Positions 16,614 to 24,431 of a stretch of 64,000 bases of DNA are shown piece after piece (positions within the stretch are counted from its first letter, which is position 1; each line of letters starts with the position of its first letter). Made by a program: the position numbers and the translations under genes. A model generated the notes under the pieces. It ran no database searches. It saw only the letters and a program-made list of their open reading frames with translations, and was not told where the DNA came from. This DNA is from [Anoxybacillus] calidus (GTDB lineage: Bacteria > Bacillota > Bacilli > Bacillales > Anoxybacillaceae): assembly GCF_013760845.1 (NCBI RefSeq), contig NZ_JACDUU010000003.1, positions 182,606-246,605 of the forward strand, in the 5' to 3' direction.

Positions 16614-17921
16614 GTGAAGCGCAAAATTATGACATTAGCGGTCGCTGCAGTTGTGGGGGTAACAAGCTTTACACCCAATCTAGCAAATGCAGTGAGCAAT
16701 CGGGAAATTCAACAGAAGAAAAACGAACTTAATCACATTGAGTCGAAGCAATCATCCGTTAAAAAACAAATTAATGAAGCCAATCAAGAAATTAAGCGTC
16801 TGCAGGCCAATCAAGACAAGTTAACGGAAGAAATCAAAAAGTTAGACATGGCCGTATCGGAAACGAGCGGAAAAATTTATGAGAAGTCACAGCAAATCGA
16901 AAAGACAAAGCAAAACATTGAAGTGTTAAAACGGCAAATTGCCGAAGTTCAAGCCCGAATCGAAAAAAGAAATGAACTGCTTAAGCAACGTGTTCGTTCA
17001 TTGCAGGAAAGTGGCGGAGTGATTAGCTATCTTGAAGTGTTGTTAGGCTCACAAAGCTTCAGTGATTTTATTGACCGTATCAGCGCAGTCACAACGATTT
17101 TTGAAGCGGACAAACAAATTATTAAGGAACAAGAAGCAGATAAAGCGCTGAAGGAAGCGAAAGAAAAGGAATTAACAACGAATCTGGCTAATCTTGAGAA
17201 CGATTTAAAAGAATTGGAGCAGTTAAAGCAAAAGTTAAATGCGCAAATTTCTCAAAAAGAACAGTTGATGAAAAAACTCGAACATCAAGAAGAAGAGCTT
17301 CATGAGGACAAACTTGCGCTTAAGGAAGAACAAGAATTGTTAGAAAAGCAAGAAGCAGCGATGCGTTCACAGCTTCAGCAACTGATCGAAAGACAAAAAG
17401 CCGAAATACAAAAAGCAGAAAGTAGAAAAAGAAATGTAACAAGCAGTCAGCATGATTCAGGTCATGTTTCATCGACTACAAGCGATGCATCTTCTTCAGG
17501 TAATGTTCCGCCGGTTACAAGCGGCGCCTTTATGCGTCCAGCCAATGGCCCAGTTACATCAGAATTTGGTGCTCGCTGGGGTAAATTCCATTATGGAATC
17601 GACATTGGCAAACGTGGTTCCAGCGTGCCGGTCGTAGCAGCTGCGGATGGCTACGTGTTCCGTTCTTACTATTCGGATTCATACGGAAACGTGGTATTTA
17701 TTACGCATGTCATTGATGGACAAGTATATACGACGGTTTATGCCCATTTAGAATCGCGCTTAGTAAGCGAAGGACAAACGGTAAGCAAAGGGCAAATGAT
17801 TGGTTACATGGGCAACACAGGACGTTCCTTTGGCGCTCACCTTCACTTCGAAATTCACCGCGGCCCGTGGACTCCATCAAAATCAAACGCGGTGAATCCG
17901 CGGAACTATATTAATTTCTAA
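16614..17921 (+). CDS. Coiled-coil M23 peptidoglycan endopeptidase (FtsEX partner type)
   Basis: A 435-residue exported murein hydrolase. The signal peptide MKRKIMTLAVAAVVG...NLANA (cleavage near residue 26) is followed by long coiled coil (about 30-270), a Ser/Thr-rich linker and a C-terminal LytM/M23 domain (about 310-435). The zinc-site motifs are HYGID (H-x3-D) and HLHFE (H-x-H), so it should be catalytically active. Coiled coil plus M23 next to ftsEX resembles EnvC of Gram-negatives, which FtsEX controls; EnvC itself is an activator with a degenerate site, whereas this site looks intact. B. subtilis uses CwlO (NlpC/P60) with FtsEX instead. The start is GTG 16614. Confidence 0.88.
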   Translation: MKRKIMTLAVAAVVGVTSFTPNLANAVSNREIQQKKNELNHIESKQSSVKKQINEANQEIKRLQANQDKLTEEIKKLDMAVSETSGKIYEKSQQIEKTKQNIEVLKRQIAEVQARIEKRNELLKQRVRSLQESGGVISYLEVLLGSQSFSDFIDRISAVTTIFEADKQIIKEQEADKALKEAKEKELTTNLANLENDLKELEQLKQKLNAQISQKEQLMKKLEHQEEELHEDKLALKEEQELLEKQEAAMRSQLQQLIERQKAEIQKAESRKRNVTSSQHDSGHVSSTTSDASSSGNVPPVTSGAFMRPANGPVTSEFGARWGKFHYGIDIGKRGSSVPVVAAADGYVFRSYYSDSYGNVVFITHVIDGQVYTTVYAHLESRLVSEGQTVSKGQMIGYMGNTGRSFGAHLHFEIHRGPWTPSKSNAVNPRNYINF

Positions 17922-17956
17922 GCTTTGAGTAGTGACAAAAAAAGTTTTACAGAAAC

Positions 17957-18004
17957 ATACACAACTTGCCGATGATCATGTCGAAGCAAGTTGTGTATTT
18001 TTTT
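17957..18004 (+). terminator. Terminator of the ftsEX operon
   Basis: A 13-bp stem ATACACAACTTGC / GCAAGTTGTGTAT (17957-17969, 17986-17998) and a T run. Confidence 0.9.
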
Positions 18005-18115
18005 GGCAAGGTTTCAGTGCCGTTAGACTGTTGAAAAAAAATGAAAATGGAACTTGTTTTAACTATAATTTGATTTGAGATGGTAATACATAATGACAAG
18101 AATGGTCGAGGAAAG

Positions 18116-18361
18116 ATGGGGTTAGTTTTATTTTCAATCGTTTTTATTTTAGTGGGTTTGTTTGTAATGTGGAAAGCTATTTTTGGTACTAAGAAAGAAG
18201 TTAAAGAGTTTAGTTCTGGAATACCAGCAGATTTTTCTGACTTTTTCTTAATGATTATTTATAAACTTTTCCCACCTATTTTAAGAAGGGTATTCCTATT
18301 TTTATTAGGATTAAGTATTGTAGTCGGGTTTATATATCTATTGTTTTTTTATAGGTCTTAA
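18116..18361 (+). CDS. Small two-helix membrane protein
   Basis: An 81-residue protein with a hydrophobic N-terminal segment (LVLFSIVFILVGLFVMW) and a C-terminal one (FLFLLGLSIVVGFIYLLFF), with a polar stretch between. I do not recognise the family. ATG 18116 has GAGG four bases upstream. An earlier in-frame ATG at 18080 lies only about ten bases after a TATAAT (18064-18069) and would leave almost no leader. It opens the accessory island between the ftsEX operon and ctpB and is AT-rich. Confidence 0.55.
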   Translation: MGLVLFSIVFILVGLFVMWKAIFGTKKEVKEFSSGIPADFSDFFLMIIYKLFPPILRRVFLFLLGLSIVVGFIYLLFFYRS

Positions 18362-18397
18362 CTTGCTAAATATTTATTTTATCATTCAACTAACGGT

Positions 18398-18428
18398 GCG
18401 ATACTTCAACAAAGGGGTATCGCTTTTT
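18398..18428 (+). terminator. Terminator after the small membrane gene
   Basis: GCGATAC / GTATCGC stem (18398-18404, 18417-18423) followed by TTTTT. Confidence 0.7.
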
Positions 18429-18523
18429 GCTTATTGTGCTAACGGGGCAGATTGGTTGAAAAAGGAATAAAAGCTAAACAGGAAGAATAAGTAAATAAGA
18501 GTGAAGCTTTATGGGAGGTTGCG

Positions 18524-18829
18524 ATGAAAAAACCTTTCTTATTTGTAATTCTCTTGGTTTTGATTTTGGTTGGATGTAATAATAAACACATTTTTCTTTC
18601 TGGGGAAGGTGAGAACTGGAAAGGAGAATACTCTGCAAATATCAATGGTAATAGGGAAGATGGGAATTACATTTTTGGTTATAAAAATGGAGAAAAGGAT
18701 ACTAAACGACGACGGATGAAGAAGGGAATCGAACAATCTATACTTATGATTCATTCAGCAATGTCAAAACCGAAACAGACTCAAGAGGAAATACGACCAC
18801 TTATGATTACAATGAATACGGAGATTTAA
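18524..18829 (+). pseudogene. Truncated lipoprotein gene fused out of frame to RHS sequence
   Basis: The first about 60 codons make sense as a small lipoprotein: a signal peptide with lipobox LVGC (Cys at residue 18), then EGENWKGEYSANINGN and GYKNGEKDTK. GGGAGG precedes the ATG. After about position 18703 the frame runs through RHS-coding DNA in the wrong register, producing RRRMKKGIEQSILMIHSAM and so on until a stop at 18829. In the +2 shifted frame the same DNA reads as perfect YD repeats. The lipoprotein gene has therefore lost its 3' end at a rearrangement junction. The product, if made, is a chimera of no obvious use. Confidence 0.75.
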
Positions 18830-21057
18830 TAACTATTACAGATCCGAAGAACCAAAAAACCATTTTTACTTATGATGCATATGGAAATTTAAAAACAAAA
18901 AAGTATCCAAATGGTACGATTGAAGAGTATGATTATGATGACAAGGGCAACTATGTGAAAACAGTAACCGACCACCCAGCTGGTAATACAGTGACAACGA
19001 TTACAGATGAAGTGGGAAATGTCACTAATTATATCGATGGAAAAGGGTATGAAACACAATTTAAATATAATCAGCAAAATCAGCTAGAGAAAGTAATAGA
19101 TCCAAAATTGAATGAGACAACCTATCAATACGATGGCTCGGGAAATCTTACGAAGAGAATAAATGCAAAGGGTCATGTGACGGAATATAAATATAACGGA
19201 ATGAATTTGTTAGAAAAGATTATTGATCCTTTAAACCATACTACATCGATAGAATATGATTTAAACGGAAATCGAAAAAAGTTGATCGCTCCTTCTGGAG
19301 ATATGATCGAATACGACTATAATGAATTAAATCAATTAACAGATGTATATGTGAATGGGCTCAAGCAGTGGAGCTATTCGTATGACGAAAATGGAAATGT
19401 AGAGACGATTACTGATTCACAAGGACGTTTGAAGTCATATCACTATTATGACAACGGCTTACTTCAGCAAGTGGTTAATGGGAATCATACCATTAGCTAT
19501 GGCTATGCAGGGAATGATTTCTTATCTTCCATCAATGTGGCAGTTGGAGATTCAACATTTTCACTAGAATTTACACCAAATAAGCTCAATCAACTTGAAA
19601 CATTGATACGAAAGGATCAAACACTCAGCACACAAACACTTGCCACATTTGCTTATAACTCTTTAGGAGCGATTGAGTCGGTCAATCGTGGAAACGGAAC
19701 ATCTACAAGCAAAACGTTTGACCAAGCCAATCGTTTAGAAACCTTGACTAACAAATTGACGAATGGTACAGAATTAAATTCATATACGTATCACTATGAT
19801 CGGAATAACAACATAGAAAATATTGTTACAAATCATGGTACCATTTCGTATCAATATGATGAGCTAAATCAATTAGTTCGTGAAACGTTGTTAGATGGTA
19901 CCGTCATTAACTATGAATACGATTCAGTTGGAAACCGCACGAAAAAAATTGTCACCAAAGATGGAAACAGTACAACAACATCGTATTCATACAATAAGGC
20001 GAATCAATTAACAGAAGTAAATGGACAAGCGTACCAGTACGATGTTAACGGAAATTTAACGAATGACGGTGAGCGAACGTATATTTACGATGCATTTGAC
20101 CAACTGATCGAAGTTCGCAATGCGTCTGGACAATGGATTGCGAAATTTACGTATGATGATAGTGGAAAACGCACAAGCATGACCACTGCCGATGGAACGA
20201 TTTACTTCCATTATCATAAAGATAAAGTCATTTACGAAACAGATGAAAATAATAACATCATAGCGGAATACACTTGGGATCAAGAAGGCAACCCAGTATC
20301 CATGACGAAAAATGGCCAAACGTATTATTATCATTTGAACGGTCATGGAGATGTAGTCGCGTTAACCGACAGCAATGGAAATGTAGTCGCGGAGTATGAA
20401 TATGATGCATGGGGAAATATCATAAGTCAAACTGGTCCATTGGCTTCTGAAAATCCGTATCGTTATGCGGGATATCGGTATGATGAGGAAACTGATCTAT
20501 ATTATTTAATGGCAAGATATTATAATCCTAAACACGGGAATTTTTTATCTTTAGATCCACATCCAGGAGTTTTAGATAATCCTATCACTCAAAATGGGTA
20601 TACGTATGCGAATAATAATCCTGTGATGTATGTTGATCCAGATGGTAACCACCCAGTTCTCATAGCTTTAGCTGGTACCCTATTAAGATTTGCAGCACCA
20701 TTAATTAAAAGTGCTATTAAAAAATATGGTTCAAAAGCTATTAATTTTGTAAGGGATAAGATATACAACTATGCAAAGAAGTTATTTAAAAGTTTAACTG
20801 ACCGTTATAGGATTACTAGTAGTTCCAGCGCTGTTGTATTAATATTAGACAAAAAAAATAATAATAAGCGTGTATTTAGTCTTGATTATCACGATAACAT
20901 TCCTCTTAAAAAAATAGGTAAGAAGGGGAAAGTGAAAAATATAGATGTATGGCATTATCATTTGAACGATGACAAGGTGCATTACGTATTTAGATGGTCT
21001 ATTCCGAACGGATATACCTTGTATGAAACAAATTATTATTATAGATTGGTATGGTAA
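18706..21057 (+). CDS. 5'-truncated RHS/YD-repeat protein with C-terminal toxin-like domain
   Basis: The RHS frame opens at 18706 right after an in-frame TAA and has no start codon before GTG 18955, so the gene lacks its N-terminal export part (full-length WapA-type proteins exceed 2000 residues). From 18730 on there are about two dozen YD repeats (YTYDSFSNVKTETD, YEYDSVGNRTKK and so on). These run to the RHS core end YRYAGYRYDEETDLYYLMARYY and the hallmark NPVMYVDPDG. The 136 residues after that are the variable tip: a hydrophobic and basic helical stretch, then KRVFSLDYHDNIPLKK and IDVWHYHLNDDKVHYVF, rich in His and aromatic residues. I do not recognise the tip family; by position it would be a contact-dependent toxin. 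A candidate immunity gene follows. The fragment may be silent, or expressed from GTG 18955. Confidence 0.75.
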   Translation, partial: TTTDEEGNRTIYTYDSFSNVKTETDSRGNTTTYDYNEYGDLITITDPKNQKTIFTYDAYGNLKTKKYPNGTIEEYDYDDKGNYVKTVTDHPAGNTVTTITDEVGNVTNYIDGKGYETQFKYNQQNQLEKVIDPKLNETTYQYDGSGNLTKRINAKGHVTEYKYNGMNLLEKIIDPLNHTTSIEYDLNGNRKKLIAPSGDMIEYDYNELNQLTDVYVNGLKQWSYSYDENGNVETITDSQGRLKSYHYYDNGLLQQVVNGNHTISYGYAGNDFLSSINVAVGDSTFSLEFTPNKLNQLETLIRKDQTLSTQTLATFAYNSLGAIESVNRGNGTSTSKTFDQANRLETLTNKLTNGTELNSYTYHYDRNNNIENIVTNHGTISYQYDELNQLVRETLLDGTVINYEYDSVGNRTKKIVTKDGNSTTTSYSYNKANQLTEVNGQAYQYDVNGNLTNDGERTYIYDAFDQLIEVRNASGQWIAKFTYDDSGKRTSMTTADGTIYFHYHKDKVIYETDENNNIIAEYTWDQEGNPVSMTKNGQTYYYHLNGHGDVVALTDSNGNVVAEYEYDAWGNIISQTGPLASENPYRYAGYRYDEETDLYYLMARYYNPKHGNFLSLDPHPGVLDNPITQNGYTYANNNPVMYVDPDGNHPVLIALAGTLLRFAAPLIKSAIKKYGSKAINFVRDKIYNYAKKLFKSLTDRYRITSSSSAVVLILDKKNNNKRVFSLDYHDNIPLKKIGKKGKVKNIDVWHYHLNDDKVHYVFRWSIPNGYTLYETNYYYRLVW
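20166..20525 (+). repeat. RHS core block shared with 22562-22921
   Basis: These 360 bp align without gaps to 22562-22921 (constant offset 2396) at roughly 85% identity by eye. The block spans the conserved end of the RHS core just before the variable tip, the usual site for tip exchange by recombination. Confidence 0.85.
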
Positions 21058-21537
21058 TTGTGAGTTTTTACTTTAAATTCCTAAGGGATGAATATATCAA
21101 TAGATATTGGGGAATTAGAGAAATAGCTTCCTGGACATGAAATATTTTATTACAAAAAAGCAAGAGGACATTAGTCTTCTTGCTTTTCCATGTGTGCCAG
21201 GTTCTAAGGAGAAAGTCCTTAACAGTGAAGGAAATTCTGCCCCTAATAGCACGGATCTCATATACGGCCAGATGACATTGCGATGAGTCTGCATGAAAAG
21301 ATAAAGTATTGTTATGGTTTTCATGTCCCTTTCTCCAACTTTCAGGAACGAACGTAGATATTACATCGTCCGCATAACGTATGACTTAATGAATCTTCGT
21401 ATAAGTACTTAGAAAGAGTAACATGACTATTCTCCTAATCAATAGGAATTTTACTGAGTCAGAAGAGAATGGACTATGTTTTAATCAAAATTTATAATTT
21501 TTTAAAATAATAATATTTGAACGAAAGGACGATAAAA
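21058..21537. other. Intergenic region between RHS gene and candidate immunity gene
   Basis: No gene is seen. It contains the hairpin at 21156-21187. The rest is AT-rich, with no recognised element. Confidence 0.5.
21156..21187. terminator. Terminator after the RHS gene
   Basis: A 10-bp stem AAAAGCAAGA / TCTTGCTTTT (21156-21165, 21178-21187) extended by GAC / GTC inside. It lies about 100 bp after the RHS stop. Confidence 0.7.
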
Positions 21538-22149
21538 ATGAATATAGAAGTTGGTTATTTACCAAAAAAATACTATAGCTTAAATCCAGGTGGCTTTTTT
21601 CCATTCGCACTAGAAGGGCATGCTCCGTATGTTTTTTGTTTGGACGGATTTTACCTGCCAGATTGTAATGAAAACTTTTTACCAATTTGGATGAGGAATA
21701 TAGATGCTTTCCCTCTTTATTTTTGTGCACAAATTAATTCGTATTGGAAAAAGGACTTTGAACATTCTTGTGAAAAATTCAATATCAATTACAGCTATTT
21801 AAATAGTGACCCAGATTTTACAGTATCAGTTACGGAAATTCAGAATGAATATCAATTTCGGAGTATTATACCTTTTTATCTTACACTATGCAATGAAATA
21901 GACTTAGTTTTATGGTCAACAAATAAGGATGTTTTTAGTGTTAAACAAAAAAAATGGTATGGGAATTGGGAAGGAAAAGTTTTAGAAACGTTAGTGGTCA
22001 GGTTAAAAACTGGTACAAGTATCTTTTGGATTGGCTATGACTGTACTAGCATTTCGGTTATTTCAAATAATTCATATTTCTCAACATATGAAAAGATAAT
22101 TGAATCTTTTCCGGAATTTGTATATCCTAGAATTTGTGAGTACGAGTAA
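21538..22149 (+). CDS. Candidate immunity protein for the RHS tip
   Basis: A 203-residue, acidic, aromatic-rich protein without signal peptide or membrane segment (MNIEVGYLPKKYYSLNPGG at the N-terminus; FWIGYDCTSISVISNNSYFS near the C-terminus). No family is recognised. Its place directly after an RHS toxin-like tip, its low GC and its single-gene layout with its own terminator are what is expected of a cognate cytoplasmic immunity protein; this is inference from context only. GAAAGGAC lies nine bases before ATG 21538. Confidence 0.6.
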   Translation: MNIEVGYLPKKYYSLNPGGFFPFALEGHAPYVFCLDGFYLPDCNENFLPIWMRNIDAFPLYFCAQINSYWKKDFEHSCEKFNINYSYLNSDPDFTVSVTEIQNEYQFRSIIPFYLTLCNEIDLVLWSTNKDVFSVKQKKWYGNWEGKVLETLVVRLKTGTSIFWIGYDCTSISVISNNSYFSTYEKIIESFPEFVYPRICEYE

Positions 22150-22313
22150 TAGTACAGAGACTTTCTCGTCCCAAAGATATAATTTCCATTGCGATTTTTT
22201 ATGATGAGTAATAAAGTTCCAGAATCCGTATACAGAGATTGAGATGTGGCATTACTACTCAATCTTCTGAAAGTAGCAGACATACGCCTCACTAATTCCA
22301 TTCATCACATAAG

Positions 22314-22362
22314 AAAAGCAGATGAAGAAAAACGGTGTGTCATTCTTCATCTGCTTTTTTAG
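22314..22362 (+). terminator. Terminator after the candidate immunity gene
   Basis: A 16-bp perfect stem AAAAGCAGATGAAGAA / TTCTTCATCTGCTTTT (22314-22329, 22343-22358) with a T run. Confidence 0.9.
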
Positions 22363-22409
22363 GACTTTTCGAACATCCTTGATTTCGTATGAAACAAGCC
22401 AAACGATAG

Positions 22410-23345
22410 GTGCATAACCTGAATATAGAAGGGTTAATTGCTATTACTATTTTTTATCCAATGCTAGTGGCTCTATCTAATTTATTAGACGTTCCCTTTC
22501 AGTATACTTTGCCGAGAAACTCTTTGATTTTTGGTGCCAGACACTTGTCAAATCATAGTATAAAACGCACAAGCATGACCACTGCCAATGGAACAATCTA
22601 CTTCCATTACCACCAAGATAAAGTGATTTACGAAACGGATGAAAATAACAATATCATTGCAGAATATACATGGGATGATGAAGGTCACCCTGTTACGATG
22701 ATTAAAAATGGACAAACGTATTACTATCATTTAAATGGTCACGGAGATGTGGTCGCGTTAACTGACAACAATGGAAATGTCGTGGCGGAGTATGAATATG
22801 ATGCATGGGGGAATATCCTACATCAAACTGGTCCATTGGCTTCTGAAAACCCATATCGTTATGCAGGATATCGATATGATGAGGAAACTGGGTTATACTA
22901 TCTCATGGCACGTTATTATGATGCAAATATTGGTCGATTTATTACAAGAGATACATTCCATGGATTTGAAGACGATCCAATAAGCCTAAATCAGTATGCT
23001 TATACACATAATAATCCTGTTATGTATATTGATCCAAGTGGACATTTAAGAATAATAGGCGTGAACTTAGCAGGCTCAATTTTAAATGTTGCTATCGGTG
23101 CTGCTGTTGGTGGTGGTCTTGGCGCAATTCAAGCTTTTATTATTAAAAAAGGAAAAGAAGCAGCGAAAAGACTGTTTTACAGGACTGTGGTCGACCGTCT
23201 AACTGCTTGGGGCGCTAAAAAATTAGCTTGGACTGTTGGCGTAGCTGTGAGCGTTGCGATGGACTATTATGACATAGGTACACGGATTGCAAAAGAAATT
23301 GATAAACGTGACCGAAATCCAAGAAATGGGTGGATTGATATTTAA
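22410..23345 (+). CDS. Orphan RHS tip with a different C-terminal domain
   Basis: RHS homology begins abruptly at 22562; codons before it (from GTG 22410) are open but resemble nothing and have no ribosome binding site, so the first sensible start may be ATG 22575. The remaining piece is only the last RHS core segment, YRYAGYRYDEETGLYYLMARYY and NPVMYIDPSG. An 85-90 residue tip follows that differs completely from that of the upstream RHS gene: a Gly/Ala-rich hydrophobic segment (LNVAIGAAVGGGLGAIQAF), a basic helix and the ending DYYDIGTRIAKEIDKRD...WIDI. This is the layout of displaced orphan toxin tips kept downstream of RHS genes as a reservoir. Its stop overlaps the ATG of a small membrane gene. 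Confidence 0.7.
   Translation: MHNLNIEGLIAITIFYPMLVALSNLLDVPFQYTLPRNSLIFGARHLSNHSIKRTSMTTANGTIYFHYHQDKVIYETDENNNIIAEYTWDDEGHPVTMIKNGQTYYYHLNGHGDVVALTDNNGNVVAEYEYDAWGNILHQTGPLASENPYRYAGYRYDEETGLYYLMARYYDANIGRFITRDTFHGFEDDPISLNQYAYTHNNPVMYIDPSGHLRIIGVNLAGSILNVAIGAAVGGGLGAIQAFIIKKGKEAAKRLFYRTVVDRLTAWGAKKLAWTVGVAVSVAMDYYDIGTRIAKEIDKRDRNPRNGWIDI
22562..22921 (+). repeat. Second copy of the RHS core block
   Basis: The counterpart of 20166-20525. Recombination between the two blocks would swap the 136-residue tip and its immunity candidate for the tip encoded here, deleting 2396 bp. Confidence 0.85.
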
Positions 23346-23524
23346 TGAAAAGTTGGTTGGACAACGTTGTTGTATTTATATGGGTGACTCTTTTTCTATA
23401 TCTAGTCAATTTCTTTGAAATACCTAAAAACATTTACTATTTCCTAATAGGTGTTCCTTTAATTTTTGGGGGTGTATTTTTAATACTATATCTTTTTGAA
23501 AAAAGTGATAAAAATAAAACATAA
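23345..23524 (+). CDS. 59-residue membrane protein, candidate immunity to the orphan tip
   Basis: The ATG at 23345 overlaps the RHS stop (TAATG), so translation is probably coupled. The 59 residues begin MKSWLDNVVVFIWVTLFLYL and form two hydrophobic helices (about 8-24 and 32-51), with a charged tail EKSDKNKT. Small two-helix membrane proteins often follow membrane-acting toxins as immunity proteins, and the preceding tip has a hydrophobic Gly/Ala-rich segment; the pairing is inferred. It is short enough to be missed by most gene finders. Confidence 0.6.
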   Translation: MKSWLDNVVVFIWVTLFLYLVNFFEIPKNIYYFLIGVPLIFGGVFLILYLFEKSDKNKT

Positions 23525-23621
23525 TTCTTAAAACCGTTTTACCTATTTCTTTAGTAAAAGGATGCCATCATGGGCTTCCCCCTGTCAGGAGGAAAGACAA
23601 AACCTTTTTTAGAAGAAAATA

Positions 23622-23659
23622 AACAAAACCTTACTCCGACCGGAGTAAGGTTTTGTTAT
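23622..23659. terminator. Bidirectional terminator of the orphan RHS unit
   Basis: A near-perfect palindrome, AACAAAACCTTACTCCG facing CGGAGTAAGGTTTTGTT (23622-23638, 23641-23657). Confidence 0.85.
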
Positions 23660-24369
23660 TTAAAATTTATTACGTCGAGCCAATTCACGTTGTGGTTTTG
23701 TCGTATTTTGTTTTTCTCAAGGAATACCCTCCCATTATCTAGTTAAAATTCTTAACATTACCTTCGTATATAATTAGGTCTAATTACTAAACAAATATTT
23801 AAGAATTTAAGGTATAATTAAAAATAACAGTATTTATTAAGTAGGTTTTTTATTTGGAATCTTGATTACTCAATAAAATGTGTAGTTGAAAAATGAGAAT
23901 TTCCTTTTAGTACAGTGTTGTATAAATATACAAATTTTAATTCCAAGTAAGTAGTCCGTTTTTAAAAGTTTTTGTCACAATCCGTTCAGAAAGAAATTCT
24001 TTTTAAAACTTTTTTGTATCTATACAAAAAATTAAGATAACCACCTCTTGGTCGATAAGGGGGGTTTTTGTTTTGAAAAAAGACCATTTGATGAGTATGT
24101 GTATACGATAGGCCATTTTGAAGATGAGGAAGGCTCTTCACTAATTACCATGAAAAGAAAAAGAATGACTTTATTAATAATGTACTGCCAAGACTAAAAA
24201 AAGATTGTCACTAACCTGGATATTAGCAGTTTATAATGCCTTGGCGCTTTGATTAATATAAATTAAGTGAAAATGTTTCTTAGTTGAGAAAATCAACATG
24301 AACGTGTAAACTAATAGTACATGCAGATTTTATACATATTGTGTACAAGCATTCCATATGATGATAGTA

Positions 24370-24403
24370 AAAGGCATCGCACGGCGCTTTGTGTGATGCC
24401 TTT
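24370..24403 (+). terminator. Hairpin in the ctpB leader
   Basis: AAAGGCATCGCAC pairs with GTGTGATGCCTTT (with one G-U), followed by CCTGTAT rather than a long T run. It could be a weak terminator for upstream transcripts or an attenuator about 20 bp before the ctpB ribosome binding site. Confidence 0.55.
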
Positions 24404-24431
24404 CCTGTATGGCAAAGGGTGAGGAGGATGC

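Larger units (their letters stand above)
23525..24431. other. 900-bp gene-free region upstream of ctpB
   Basis: It contains the terminator at 23622-23657, two palindromes (23918-23933 and 24010-24031), and a probable weak hairpin followed by GTTTTT near 24040-24070. A start-less open stretch at 24075-24197 reads EKRPFDEYVYTIGHFEDEEG and looks like an eroded coding remnant. The ctpB leader hairpin is at 24370-24403. No intact gene is seen. It looks like the scarred right border of the RHS island. Confidence 0.6.

Noticed and set aside
22035-22301. An 88-codon - strand frame overlapping the immunity candidate
   Set aside because: Most of it is antisense to the 203-residue gene and it lacks a ribosome binding site.
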